From the NCBI GenBank assembly GCA_963966185.1, contig CAWZYM010000075.1, positions 482,001 to 546,000 of the forward strand: DNA of 64,000 nucleotides. Direction: 5' to 3'. Below, piece by piece: positions 1-10,809 of the stretch; the stretch's first letter is position 1; each line of letters starts with the position of its first letter. The DNA is from Rhabditoides inermis. Lineage: Eukaryota; Nematoda; Chromadorea; Rhabditida; Rhabditidae. A program made the position numbers and the translations under genes. A model generated the notes under the pieces. The model was given only the letters and a program-made list of their open reading frames with translations. It ran no database searches and was not told the DNA's origin.

Positions 1-4
1 TTAC

Positions 5-655
5 CTTGTCCACAATCGCACTGGCGGGGCTGGAGATGAACTCTGGCAGTCGGTATGTTTTGGACAGGTCGTATTCCGAGATGAGCGACATCCCTCCATC
101 TATCACAAACAGAAGGAGACGGTTGTTGGCTGCGTCGCAGGTGAGAAGCACCACAGCCCTGCATCGAGAGATGAGAAGGGGGAGGGGAGAGACGCAGAGA
201 CAGCCACTCTACTCACCTGTACTCTGCCTGGTCCTCTGCCACAGACAGGTATTGGTAGCGTGTCTTCCTCGACTGCTTGAGTGTCTTCCACCCCTTCCTG
301 GCTCGCACATATGTCCACACTGCCGACTTGACGTTGTCCCCACTCGTCATGAACAGGTCTCCCCGGGGGCCGACGCACAACCACCGGGTGCGGGACAACT
401 CGATCCGGGGGTCCTTCGGACACGGAATCACCTACAACACTACGCTCATCATCACTTCATTTTTCTGTGTACTTTTCTTGATCATAATTCATATTCTTTT
501 TTTCAAATATATATAAATATATATTAATTTAAAAAAAAAAACCACGCACCTCGACTTTCTTGAAGTTTCTGGCAATGTCAAACACGTGTACACTTCTTCC
601 TTTGGACTGCATCACGGAAACGTACATCAACTCGCTCTGAACAGCGAGGTGAGTA

Positions 656-715
<60 letters not shown>

Positions 716-1829
716 GGGAGAGAGATGGAGAGAGAGGGAGAGAGAGAGGGGAGAGAAAGAGAGGGAGAGAGGGAGAGAGAGGGAGAGAGGGAGAGGGAGA
801 GAGAGGGAGGGAGAGAGAGGGAGGGAGAGAGAGGGAGGGAGAGAGAGAGAGGGAGAGAGAGAGGGAGAGAGAGAGAGAGAGAGGGAGAGAGAGAGAGGGA
901 GAGAGAGACTCCCCACCTTCTCATCGATGGCGATACTGCTGGCGCTGCTGTTCTTGATCAACACATGTTCCTGGATCTGACCCTCCGGAGAACACACGTA
1001 TACTCCTAAACGGTTATCCTCCTTCTCTCCATCCCCCTCTCTCTCCCTCTCTCTCCCTCTCTCTCTCCCTCTCTCTTTCTCTCTCTCCCTCTCTCTTTCT
1101 CTCTCTCCCTCCCTCCCTCCCTCTCTCTCTCCATCTCCCTCTCCACCCACCGCCGCAACTGTCAGACACGGCGATGCTCTCATGTCTATTGTGGGTGTCG
1201 AATGTCTGCACACAGATGGGTCGAGTTAGGAACGATGATCCAAACGTGCGAACATGCTCCGAGGAACCCTGGACGATAATTTCAATAAGTAAAATGTAAA
1301 ATTATCCACTAACATTCTCCAATTGTTGTTCGGATGTGAGAGGCTTGGCGGGAGTGGGAGTGACACCTCCATTCGACTGCTGGGAAGACTGCAATATACA
1401 CGTAGACAAACAAACACAAACATGTAAACATGTTTGCACATTGACTCACACTGTCGACGCTGTCATTGGGATAGGCAGGGATGGAAGACATGACAGAACC
1501 GGGCTTGGATTCCGCCGATTGAGACGTATTGGACGCCTCGGGGGAACTGAAAACAAGGAAGTGCAACTTTTGAGAAGAAGTATTGTGAAAAAGGATCATC
1601 TAACAATGTCATATTGATGTTCAATGTGAATGTGATAGCACATAGTGAAAGTGACAATGCGTCACTGATACGCTACAATCGATCAAAACGCAAGGAATTC
1701 CCACAATAAACACACACAGGATAGAAACTATGCGAGTGTCATTCACACCACGGTAATTGTTCGAATGCGGGTGAAAAACGAGTAGGGTTCGAGTGTAACA
1801 GGGCAGTGTTCCAGTGTTGACATACATGG

Positions 1830-1875
<46 letters not shown>

Positions 1876-2234
1876 CTCACTCACTTACACTCATCCCCAG
1901 CACTATTGGCCCATTTTACACACACCAGACACACCCAACAATAACAATATGATACTCGAAAATCATCCTCACATACACACAAGTGTCAAACATGGAAACT
2001 CCATCACCTCATCTGGTCTTCCAAAGGAACGGATCGCTCGCGGAACGACATCACTGACGTCTGACCGCGGATCTGAAGACATAAACAGATGAACAAATGT
2101 GTAAACAAGTAAACAACTCACAAATACGGTGGCCTCAACGGGCACACTGCCTCTTCCAGCTGCATCGGCCGAGGCACCGCGACGACGGGAGGAGTCGACA
2201 CGCTGGAGGGAGGGGGTGAGGGGAGAGAGAGAGG

Positions 2235-2268
<34 letters not shown>

Positions 2269-3571
2269 TGTACCTCAAAGGGCGTGCTCCTATCGAATCC
2301 TGCCCTGCCCTCGAATGGCCTGCCTCCATCCAGCCCGTCTCTGGAAGACCACCCACCGGGGGAGACCGCACGAGAGGAACAGCTGAACGAGTGGGTGAGA
2401 GGGGAACACGAGAGATCCCTGCCGATGTCTACTCCTAGTATGTCTATGTCACATCACGACTGTCAACCCACCCGTTGTGTTCGATACACATCTTCACTGA
2501 GCTGAATAAGGAAATGTGCGAATTCGACGCGTAAACAAGGCTACAACCTACAAACTACACACACAACAATGCTCACCACTGGCTGACGTTGTCTAGGTGG
2601 ACAGCAGCTCCGATCGACTGTGCGATCATCTCGGCCGCCCCTCGTACGTCCCACTCGGAACGGTCCTTCAGATGCACAGGGTGCGGGTCGTCCTGACAAC
2701 ATCCATATCTTCCTAGATCATAGCAATGAACTCACCTCCCAGGGCTCTCTCCGCGGCAACTGCAGCAACTCGCTCACAGTGTCCAGCAACTCGCCCATCC
2801 TGAAACGAGCCACGTGGGTGGTCCCCTCTCCGTGGGTGGTCCCCCTCCGTGGGTGGTCCCCGCTACTCACTTCTTGGGTTCCTCTGTGTCCAGAGCCCAC
2901 GTCTTGTAAGCGGGCCGGGCAGGCGAGGGGACGTGGTAGAGATGCGCATTCGGACGGTCGTCGCGGAGCTCCATGTTGACGAGGTACTAGAGAGAGGGGA
3001 GTGCAGAGAGAGTGAGAGAGAGAGAGAGAGAAGAAGGTGGAGAGAGAGAAGGGGGTGGAGAGAGAGAGAAGAGGGTGGAGAGAGAGAAGAGGGTGGAGAG
3101 AGTGGAGAGAGAGAAGAGGGTAGAGAGAGAGAAGAGGGTGGAGAGAGAGAGAGAGAGACTCACCCTGTTCATCTTCTGTATGAGTCTCCTATCAGGTTCA
3201 TTGCTCTTTTCAATCGCCCGCGAGAGCTCATTCAGCAATCGAATCTCAACCTAAAAAAGGAGATGTGAAAACACGAAGGCCACAATTAATGAAATGCCTA
3301 CGTTCCTCTCTCTCTCTCTTCTCTACCTAACAATGTCATGTGACTGCCTAATCAACCCTTCTCTAAATACAGACCACTCTCACGTTTACGTACTTTGTAT
3401 CCCTTGTCCCTCGTTCCTCTCCCTCCTCCTCCTCCTCCCCCTCCCCCTCCTTCTCCTCCTCCTCCTGTTACCTTTGCCAGGAACTCCTTGATGGCCACCT
3501 TCTGTTCGTGCACCAGCTGACTCCGCCGGGAACACCGCCCCTCCAATGACTGTACGCACGAACGGTACACC
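5..3571 (-). CDS. TRIM-NHL-type protein, partial (3' end off the left edge)
   Basis: About a dozen exons read on the minus strand. The N-terminal visible part (about 3473-3571 and 3161-3251) is coiled-coil-like, followed by helical and then Ser/Pro-rich linker exons (about 1320-2990). From about 1260 downward come NHL beta-propeller blades. Exon 917-1019 contains NRLGVYVCSPEGQIQEHV, exon 550-636 contains YVSVMQSKGRSVHVFD, exon 217-431 contains RWLCVGPRGDLFMTSGD, and exon 5-129 contains NNRLLLFVIDGG. The left edge cuts the gene at a GT donor (exon ends at 5), so the last blades and stop are missing. TRIM-NHL proteins are ubiquitin ligases and/or RNA-binding translational repressors (NHL-1, NCL-1, Brat, LIN-41 class). 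No RING or B-box exon was found upstream as far as 8000, so ligase activity cannot be assumed. A possible first exon (MET...) lies near 7945-7965 but is weak. Introns are filled with (GA)n/(CT)n. Confidence 0.75.
660..909. repeat. (GA)n-rich intronic microsatellite
   Basis: About 250 bases of almost pure GA/GGGA repeat between two NHL exons of the TRIM-NHL gene. It is a polypyrimidine tract on the coding strand. A complementary CT tract occupies 1021-1135 in the next intron. The long open frames across it (Arg-Glu or Ser-Leu) are repeat artefacts. Confidence 0.95.
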
Positions 3572-4220
3572 TGCAACGTATTCGTAAAGTAGAGGTCAGT
3601 CTCGCCTTCGAATTACTTCGAACATGTTTTGAAGAGACTGACCGCGCGTTAAACGCCGCAATCCTCCATTCACCTCATATGCACGTAGATTCACCTCATT
3701 TGCATATCTTCCCACATAGCTCTCGCTCCTGCCTGCACCCTCTGTTATCATGACAGTGTCTTGTCATATCCAGTCATATGACTCTCACACTTCCTGGTCA
3801 TTAATGGAAAACGCTGCTTATAGTGCAGTTACAACCCTTGTTCTGGTCAGTTCCTCAGAGGTTTTCGTGTTATTTCGGTACCCGTCACTTTGTCGACCCT
3901 TTTTCCGCTTCCCTACACACAACCATCAATTTTGCGCATAGTAACCCGTCAACGCCAGAAAGAGCCACTCGCAAACTGCTTTGTTTTTGACACTCTCAGG
4001 GGTTTCTATTGTTGAACAGAGGGAGGGGGGGGGGGGGGGTAAGGGTGAGAGAGGGAGAGAGAGAAGGAGAAAGAGGGAGAGAGAGAAAGAGAGAATGCTG
4101 GGATGCACGGACTGTCGACAACATTATTCCATTGTGAGTCCCATTCAATCTCAACAATGCTTCCCGGCCAGTGTGCATGGAATGCATTCCCTCTTTCCCT
4201 TTACCTACCTCTCGTCTTTC

Positions 4221-4269
<49 letters not shown>

Positions 4270-4285
4270 CTTTCGTCTCTCTTTC

Positions 4286-4351
<66 letters not shown>

Positions 4352-4569
4352 CATGCTCCATTGCTCCACTTTTTGTCTCTTCGACTAAGGCCGGGATAGC
4401 GTGAATCTGCCCCTTTTTTCTCTTTCTCTCCCCCAGAGGGAGTTATTATTGCAATCATCGCAAATACCAATCACCAACGGTCCAATTACAGTAGTCTTTA
4501 TTTATCCAGTATCCCTCTGAGGTTTTACTAATGACATAAACCTGGTTGTCTTCGTATACGAAACCTAAA
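3572..4569. other. Region without a recognised gene
   Basis: Upstream of the visible TRIM-NHL exons. It contains a run of 16 G at about 4024-4039, GA-rich sequence to 4095 and a long (CT)n tract at about 4222-4349. No exon with a RING or B-box Cys/His pattern was seen on the minus strand. Confidence 0.6.
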
Positions 4570-5045
4570 TTATCTTTGAAAAGTACTTCCGTAAAAAGTG
4601 TTGTTTGTGTTAACCTGATTCAAGAAAAGCGCATGCATATATTATTAATTTTTGAAAAATCAAATCGTAAACACCTGAACATGAAAACTAACACAAACTT
4701 GCTCTTTCAAACGAATATAGAATAGTTACACGTAACATTCAGAATAATACGATTGTTTTGTTTATTTAGTGTTTTTTGCGGTTTATTATTTATGGTTTAT
4801 CAATAAAATAATATGTTAATCGTGATGTTGTTTGACTCAATGTTTCAGGTATAAAAAAGGCAAAAAAAATAAAACATGGAATTATTCAACAATTATTCAA
4901 CGTTTTGAAAGAGCAAGTTTGTGTTAGTTTTCATGTTCAGGTGTTTACGATTTGATTTTTCAAAAATTAATAATATATGCATGCGCTTTTCTTGAATCAG
5001 GTTAACACAAACAACACTTTTTACGGAAGTACTTTTCAAAGATAA
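4570..5045. mobile_element. 476-bp foldback (inverted-repeat) element, MITE-like
   Basis: The left arm (4570-4713) and right arm (4901-5045) are reverse complements over about 144 bases with only a small indel near the inner end. They enclose an AT-rich spacer of about 187 bases. The outer ends read TTATCTTTGAAAAGTAC and its complement. No coding capacity is visible and no clear target-site duplication was found. It could be a non-autonomous DNA transposon, or a hairpin locus able to give double-stranded RNA if transcribed. Confidence 0.85.
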
Positions 5046-5069
5046 TATATGTCCTTTTGTTGAATTTCA

Positions 5070-7450
5070 TAGAAATTTTTTTTTCTCGTTCTCTCGTTCT
5101 CTCGTTCTCTCCTCCTCTCCTTCCCTCCTTCCCTTCTTCTCTCTTTCTCTCTTTCTCTAGTTCTCTTGTTATATCGTTCTTTCTTTCTCTCTTTCTCTCT
5201 TTCTCTCTTTCTCTCGTTCTCTCGTTCTCTCGTTCTCTCCGTCTCTCCTTCTCTTCTTCTCTCCTTCCCTCCTTCCCTCCTCTCCTTTTCTCTTTCTCTC
5301 GTTCTCTAGTTCTCTCGTTATATCGTTCTGTCTTTCTCTCGTTCTCTCGTTCTCTTTTTCTTTTGTTCTCTTCTTCTCTTCTTCTCTCCTTCCCTCCTTC
5401 CCTCCTTACCTCCTTCCCTCCTTCTCCCTTTCTCTCTTTCTCTCCTTCCCTCCTTCTCTCTTTCTCTCTTTCTCTAGTTCTCCAGTCTCTTTCTCTCTTT
5501 CTCTTTTTCTCTCGTTCTCACGTTCTCTCTTTCTCTCTTTCTCTCTTTCTCTCGTTCTCTCGTTCTCTCGTTCTCTCGTTCTCTCGTTTTCTCCGTCTCT
5601 CCGTCTCTCCTTCTCTTTTCCCTCCTTCCCTCCTACCACCCTCTTTCTCTCTTTCTCTAGTTCTCTCGTTCTCTCCTTCTCTCCTTCTCTTCTTCTCTCC
5701 ATCCCTCCTTCCCTCCTTCTCCCTTTATCTCTTTCTCTCGTTCTCTAGCTCTCGTTATATCGTTCTCTCTTTTTCTCGTTTTCTCTTCTCTCGTTTTCTT
5801 GTTCTCTCGTTCTCTAGTTCTCTCGTTCTCTCTCTATCTATCCTTCTCTCTTTCTATCCTTCTCTCGTTCTCTCGTTCTCTCGTTCTCATCTTCTATCCA
5901 TCAATCCTTCCCTCCTTCCCCTTTTCTCTCTTTCTCTCGTTCTCTAGCTCTCGTTCTCTCGTTCGCTCTTTCTCTCGTTCTCTATTTCTCTCGTTCTCTC
6001 GTTCTCCCTTTCTCTCTTTCTCTTTTTCTTTCTTTCTCTCGTTCTCTCGTTCTCTCCGTCTCTCCTTCCCTCCTTCCCTCCTCTCTTTTTCTCGTTCTCT
6101 CGTTCTCTCTTTCTTTTGTTCTCTCCTTCTCTTCTTCTCTCCTTCCCTCCTTCCCTCCTTCTCCCTTTCTCTCTTTCTCTCGTTCTCTAGCTCTCTCGTT
6201 ATATCGTTCTCTCTTTCTCTCGTTTTCTCGTTTTCTCGTTCTCTCTTTCTCTCTTTCTCTAGTTCTCTCGTTCTCTCTTTCTATCCTTCTCTCGTTCTCT
6301 CGTTCTCTCGTTCTCTCGTTCTCTCCGTCTCTCCTTCTCTTCTTCCCTCCTTCCCTCCTTCTCTCTTTCTCTCTTTCTCTCGTTCTCTATTTCTCTCGTT
6401 ATATCGTTCTCTCTTTCTCTCGTTCTCTCGGTCTCTCTTTCTCTCGTTCTCTCTTTCTCTCCTTCCTCCTTCCCTCCTTCCCTCCTCCTCCCATTCTCTC
6501 TTTCTCTCTTTCTTTAGTTCTCTCGTCATATCGTTCTCGCTTTCTCTCGTTCTCTCTTTCTCTCTTTCTCTCTTTCTTTCGTTCTCAAGTTCTGTCGTTC
6601 TCTATCTATCTATCCTTCTCTCTTTCTATCCTTCTCTCGTTCTCTAGTTCTCTCGTTCTCTTCTTCTATCCATCCCTCCTTCCCTCCTTCTCCTTTTCTC
6701 TCTTTCTCTCTTTCTCTCTTTCTCTCGTTCTCTCTTTCTCTCTTTCTCTCTTTCTCTCGTTCTCTCGTTCCCTCGTTCTCTCGTTCTCTCGTTCTCTCGT
6801 TCTCTCGTTCTCTCCGTCTCTCCTTCCCTCCTTCCCTCCTTCCCTCCTTCCCTCCTCTCTTTTTCTCTTTTTCTCTTTCTCTCGTTCTCTCGTTCTCTCT
6901 TTCGTTTGTTCTCTCCTTCTCTTCTTCTCTCCTTCTCTCCTTCCCTCCTTCCCTCCTTTTCCCTTTCTCTCTTTCTCTCGTTCTCTAGCTCTCGTTATAT
7001 CGTTCTCTCTTTCTCTCGTTTTCTCTTTCTCTCGTTCTCGTTATCTCTTTCTCTCTTTCTCTCTTTCTCTCTTTCTCTCTTTCTCTCTTTCTCTTTTTCT
7101 CTCGTTCTCTCTTTCTATCCTTCTCTCGTTCTCTCGTTCTCTCGTTCTCTCCGTCTCTCCTTCTCTTCTTCTCTCCTTCCCTCCTTCCCTCCTCTCTTTT
7201 TCTCTTTCTCTCGTTTTATAGTTCTCTCGTTATATCGTTCTGTCTCCTCTCGTTCTCTCGTTCTCTCGTTCTCTCTTTCTTTTGTTCTCTCCTTCTCTTC
7301 TTCTCTCCTTCCCTCCTTCCCTCCTCCTCCCTTTCTCTTTTTCTCTCGTTATATCGTTATCTCTTTTTCTCATTCTCTCGTTCTCTCGTTCTCTCGTTCT
7401 CTCGTTCTCTCGTTCTCTCGTTCTCTCGTTCTCTCTTTCTCTCTCCCCTT
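5070..7450. repeat. 2.4-kb degenerate pyrimidine satellite (CTCTCGTT/CTCTCTTT/CCTTCCCT units)
   Basis: Nearly every base on the plus strand is C or T, apart from spaced G residues in CTCTCGTT units and occasional TATATCG interruptions. Larger blocks (a CTTCCCTC cluster, then CTCTCTTT, then CTCTCGTT, then TTATATCG) recur every few hundred bases, suggesting higher-order duplication. The long Ser/Leu/Phe/Arg open frames here, up to 296 codons, are products of the repeat and not genes. Confidence 0.95.
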
Positions 7451-8086
7451 ATCTAATTCCTACTGATCGCATCCACCAAAGTGCATCTGTCTCTCTCCAA
7501 ACAGCGTGCTCTCTCGCGTGCTCTCGCGCTCGCCCGCCAGCAGAGGGCTAGCTATCAGCTAGCGTGACTGGAAACGACACCCACCCACCCACCCACCCAC
7601 CCACCCACACGCTGGCCTTTCGCCTAGTGCGAGTGCGAGATCGCTCATAACTTCTTTCGGAGAAAAGATACAAAGATGCCGTCAATTAGTGATCTGCCCT
7701 ATGGAACCGTGCGAATCTAACTAACATAAATTGGAAAACTTCACATTGTTGCTAACATGTCCTTTGGATATCGCTACTTGAAAATTCTGGCGCGAGCCTT
7801 ATTTTAACCCAAGAGAGAGGGCGCTGCGCGCCCTCTCTAATGCTCGAAATTCGGAAAGCACATAGACATTTTCACATTCACATTGGACTCGATAAACAGT
7901 TGATTGTCATTGTTTTTACCAGCAACGTAATAATATGCAAATTACCTCCTCCGGTTTCCATGCGTTCGTTCTGTGTTCGGTGTGGCCTTTGAGTAGATGA
8001 CACTTTCTGAAAAGAGAGAAGAGTTACAATATGATTCATGCGCAATTACGCAGCGATGTGAATCACAGTGCCAACTCTACTAATCC

Positions 8087-8135
<49 letters not shown>

Positions 8136-10204
8136 CCTCTCTCTCTCTCCATCCTCCCCCTCTTCCAATCTGATGCCACCACACGCGGCAGCTTCATTAT
8201 TCACACACTCCCTTTCATTCTCGGCTCGAGTGTGAACTGCGCTCTCCTATAAATATGTCCTCATCATTTTATGTTGCATACTTGTGTTCTCTGATGTATC
8301 TTTCGGTTCTTCTGCAGTTCAACTATCACGCTCGCCAAAAGGCCTGGGAGACGCTTTAGAATTCACCCGCAGCTATATTTCCGGGCCTTCTTCTATCTGA
8401 CAACGACAGTATTTTGAATATTTCATTTGCGAGAGATTGTGGAATTGGCGGAGAGCGGCGAGAGAAGGCAGAGTGATTGCCTCAGGCGACGACGAAGCGA
8501 GAGACTGCCACACAAAAGCCGGCTTTGTGGATGGATAGGAAAGAGGCAAGGCTACTTCCCACTATGGCTCGCCTTCTCCGACGGAGCAGACAGAGGAGAA
8601 GGAGCAGACTCGTCTGCAGGACAACACATTGTCTTGAAGAGAAGGAAAAGGCGGAGTGTTTTTTTGATTGCTCGCCAAGGACGACACATGACCATTTTCA
8701 TGATTTATTGCAACAGACAGATAGTGTTTTATGAAGTAGTGTGATGGGGGTGCGAGAGAGTGTGGCGGAACGAGAGAGGCAGGGAAGAACCGATTGATCA
8801 GTCAATACAGACTGGTGGCATCTATTGGCAGAAGTGGCCACTTTCGTATTCCGTTCCGCGTGCCACAACAACCTCCTACCATATCCTTATTCGGTTGCCG
8901 GTTGCCGGTTGAGGGAATATTCTATATTCTATCGAGTTATCCGATCCATCTCACATATCAGCTTCAGCACTCTATTCATACGCACGCATTCTGCATCACA
9001 CATCTCATGCCCTTCAGATTCACTTATGTATACCTCCGTTCATGCTGTTGCCTTACTTGACACATCCCTAAAAACTGCTCGTATGTCAGAATGTAATGTC
9101 ATCTGATTCGACAGCGGAGAGTCCTAATGCACAAATCAAATTACAGCTCGCATATCTCTTCCTTCGCATGAAAATCCATAATTGTATTGACATCAAAGGG
9201 CGCGTCATGAGAACTCCTCCTACTCCTCCCTCCTTTTCTCACTGCTCCATACCTGCTCCTACTCTCTCTCTTTCTCTCTCGCCGCGAGTGATACCGAAGT
9301 GTCTCCGTCTCATCTCACTTACACACAGTGCGAGCCTCTTCAGACCCGACATCGACTCTTCAAACACATATCATCGAGCTGTCGCCTCCTCTCCTATCCA
9401 TTCACTCTCGCAATCTGCCGGCGCGCAAATATGTTTCCTGTTCCTATGCATGTTATTGATGACTGAAAGCCTATCACTATCATATTCAACATCCATACAG
9501 GCATTGTGCTTGTTCCCGACTAATGCAGATCATTGTGGAACGAGTACAATGAGGTGTTCCTTCGATCGGACGATGTTCATTTCCATGTTTTTACCATCCG
9601 CCAATCGTTATCGTCGCTCGTTAAATCCGTTTTTTTCTCGCCTCGCTTCGTCTGATAAGGATCGCCCACTTATTCAAGATTAATCATTCCTAGTCAGTAA
9701 TCGATCTGTTGCAATTATCTCCATGTTCGGCCAATATTCAGTAGCCAAAAAATACAATCTTGGGCCTGGCAGGAGATTGTGGGATTCTGGCAAAGGGGGA
9801 TTGGTAACCGGAGCCTTTCATAGCTTTGGCGCCGCCTTGCCTCGCTTCCTTCACAAGCCCTTCTTATACATTCTCACACGAAACTTCCCGAGCATGCGAA
9901 ATGAATTCGCGCATGGCCGCTTTTTCTTATCCGGGTCCGGCCGCCCTCCATATTTCTTCTAGTCATCAATGTTTATGAATTTAATGTGTATCGTTGTTTA
10001 CATTCCCGCCCGCAATATCCAAACAATCCTGTCTGTGTCGTCTCCTTATCTCACAGCTGCCGAAGAGTTTTATTGTCTCATAATGTGTGAGCTATTTCGA
10101 GTGTTTTGGTTGTTTCGCTCGCGTGGTGAGAGGACAGGGCGACACACTCCCCCGCCTCTCTCATCCCTTTCCATTCCAGATATGCAATAGACGAGCGATC
10201 CGAA
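7451..10204. other. Spacer without a supported gene
   Basis: It contains a (CCCA)n run at about 7580-7607, a (CT)n tract at about 8091-8142, and otherwise unique sequence. A 195-codon open frame at 9096-9683 has no domain, no splice logic and CT-repeat-like composition, so it is not called. The promoter of the Cys-loop receptor at 10205 should lie in the right-hand part. Confidence 0.5.
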
Positions 10205-10565
10205 ATGTTACTCATCATAATTCTCTCGTTCCTCGCTGTGTGCGCGAAAGCCACTCCTGGAGGCAGTATGGAACAGGTACTCAGACAACGCATATGCAGA
10301 CAAAACACTTATTTCTGAAATACCAAGAACACAATCGTATCAATAGGTGGTGCTGCACGACTTGCTACGAGACTACGACGTGCGAGTGAGGCCACCGCCT
10401 ACCAACATATCTGGTACGTAATCCTCCTCCCTCCATCTCTCTCTCGTGCTCTCGATTCTAATAATACGATGTGGAATCTAATTTTACAGACACCAAGGGT
10501 CCAGTCGTAGTGATTGTCAACATCATGCTGCGTTCTCTCGCCAAGATTGATGTCGTCAATATGGT

Positions 10566-10601
<36 letters not shown>

Positions 10602-10752
10602 AAGGGAGAGAGAGAGAGAGAGTAATATGGAAGTCCGGCTCGAAAATATGTGGCATCTACTAATTGGGTGTGTGCGAACAAAGACGGGCGAGAAAAGAGG
10701 CGAGTGGAGATTGGAGAGCAGGGAACAGGCATCTCACGGAAAGGAGAGGAAG

Positions 10753-10809
<57 letters not shown>

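Noticed and set aside
5057..7551. Very long Ser/Leu/Phe-rich open frames (up to 296 codons)
   Set aside because: They are translations of the pyrimidine satellite, open on both strands because the repeat lacks stops, with no domain or splice evidence.
9096..9683. 195-codon open frame on the plus strand
   Set aside because: No recognisable motif, composition like the surrounding spacer, starts and stops arbitrary. Treated as chance.
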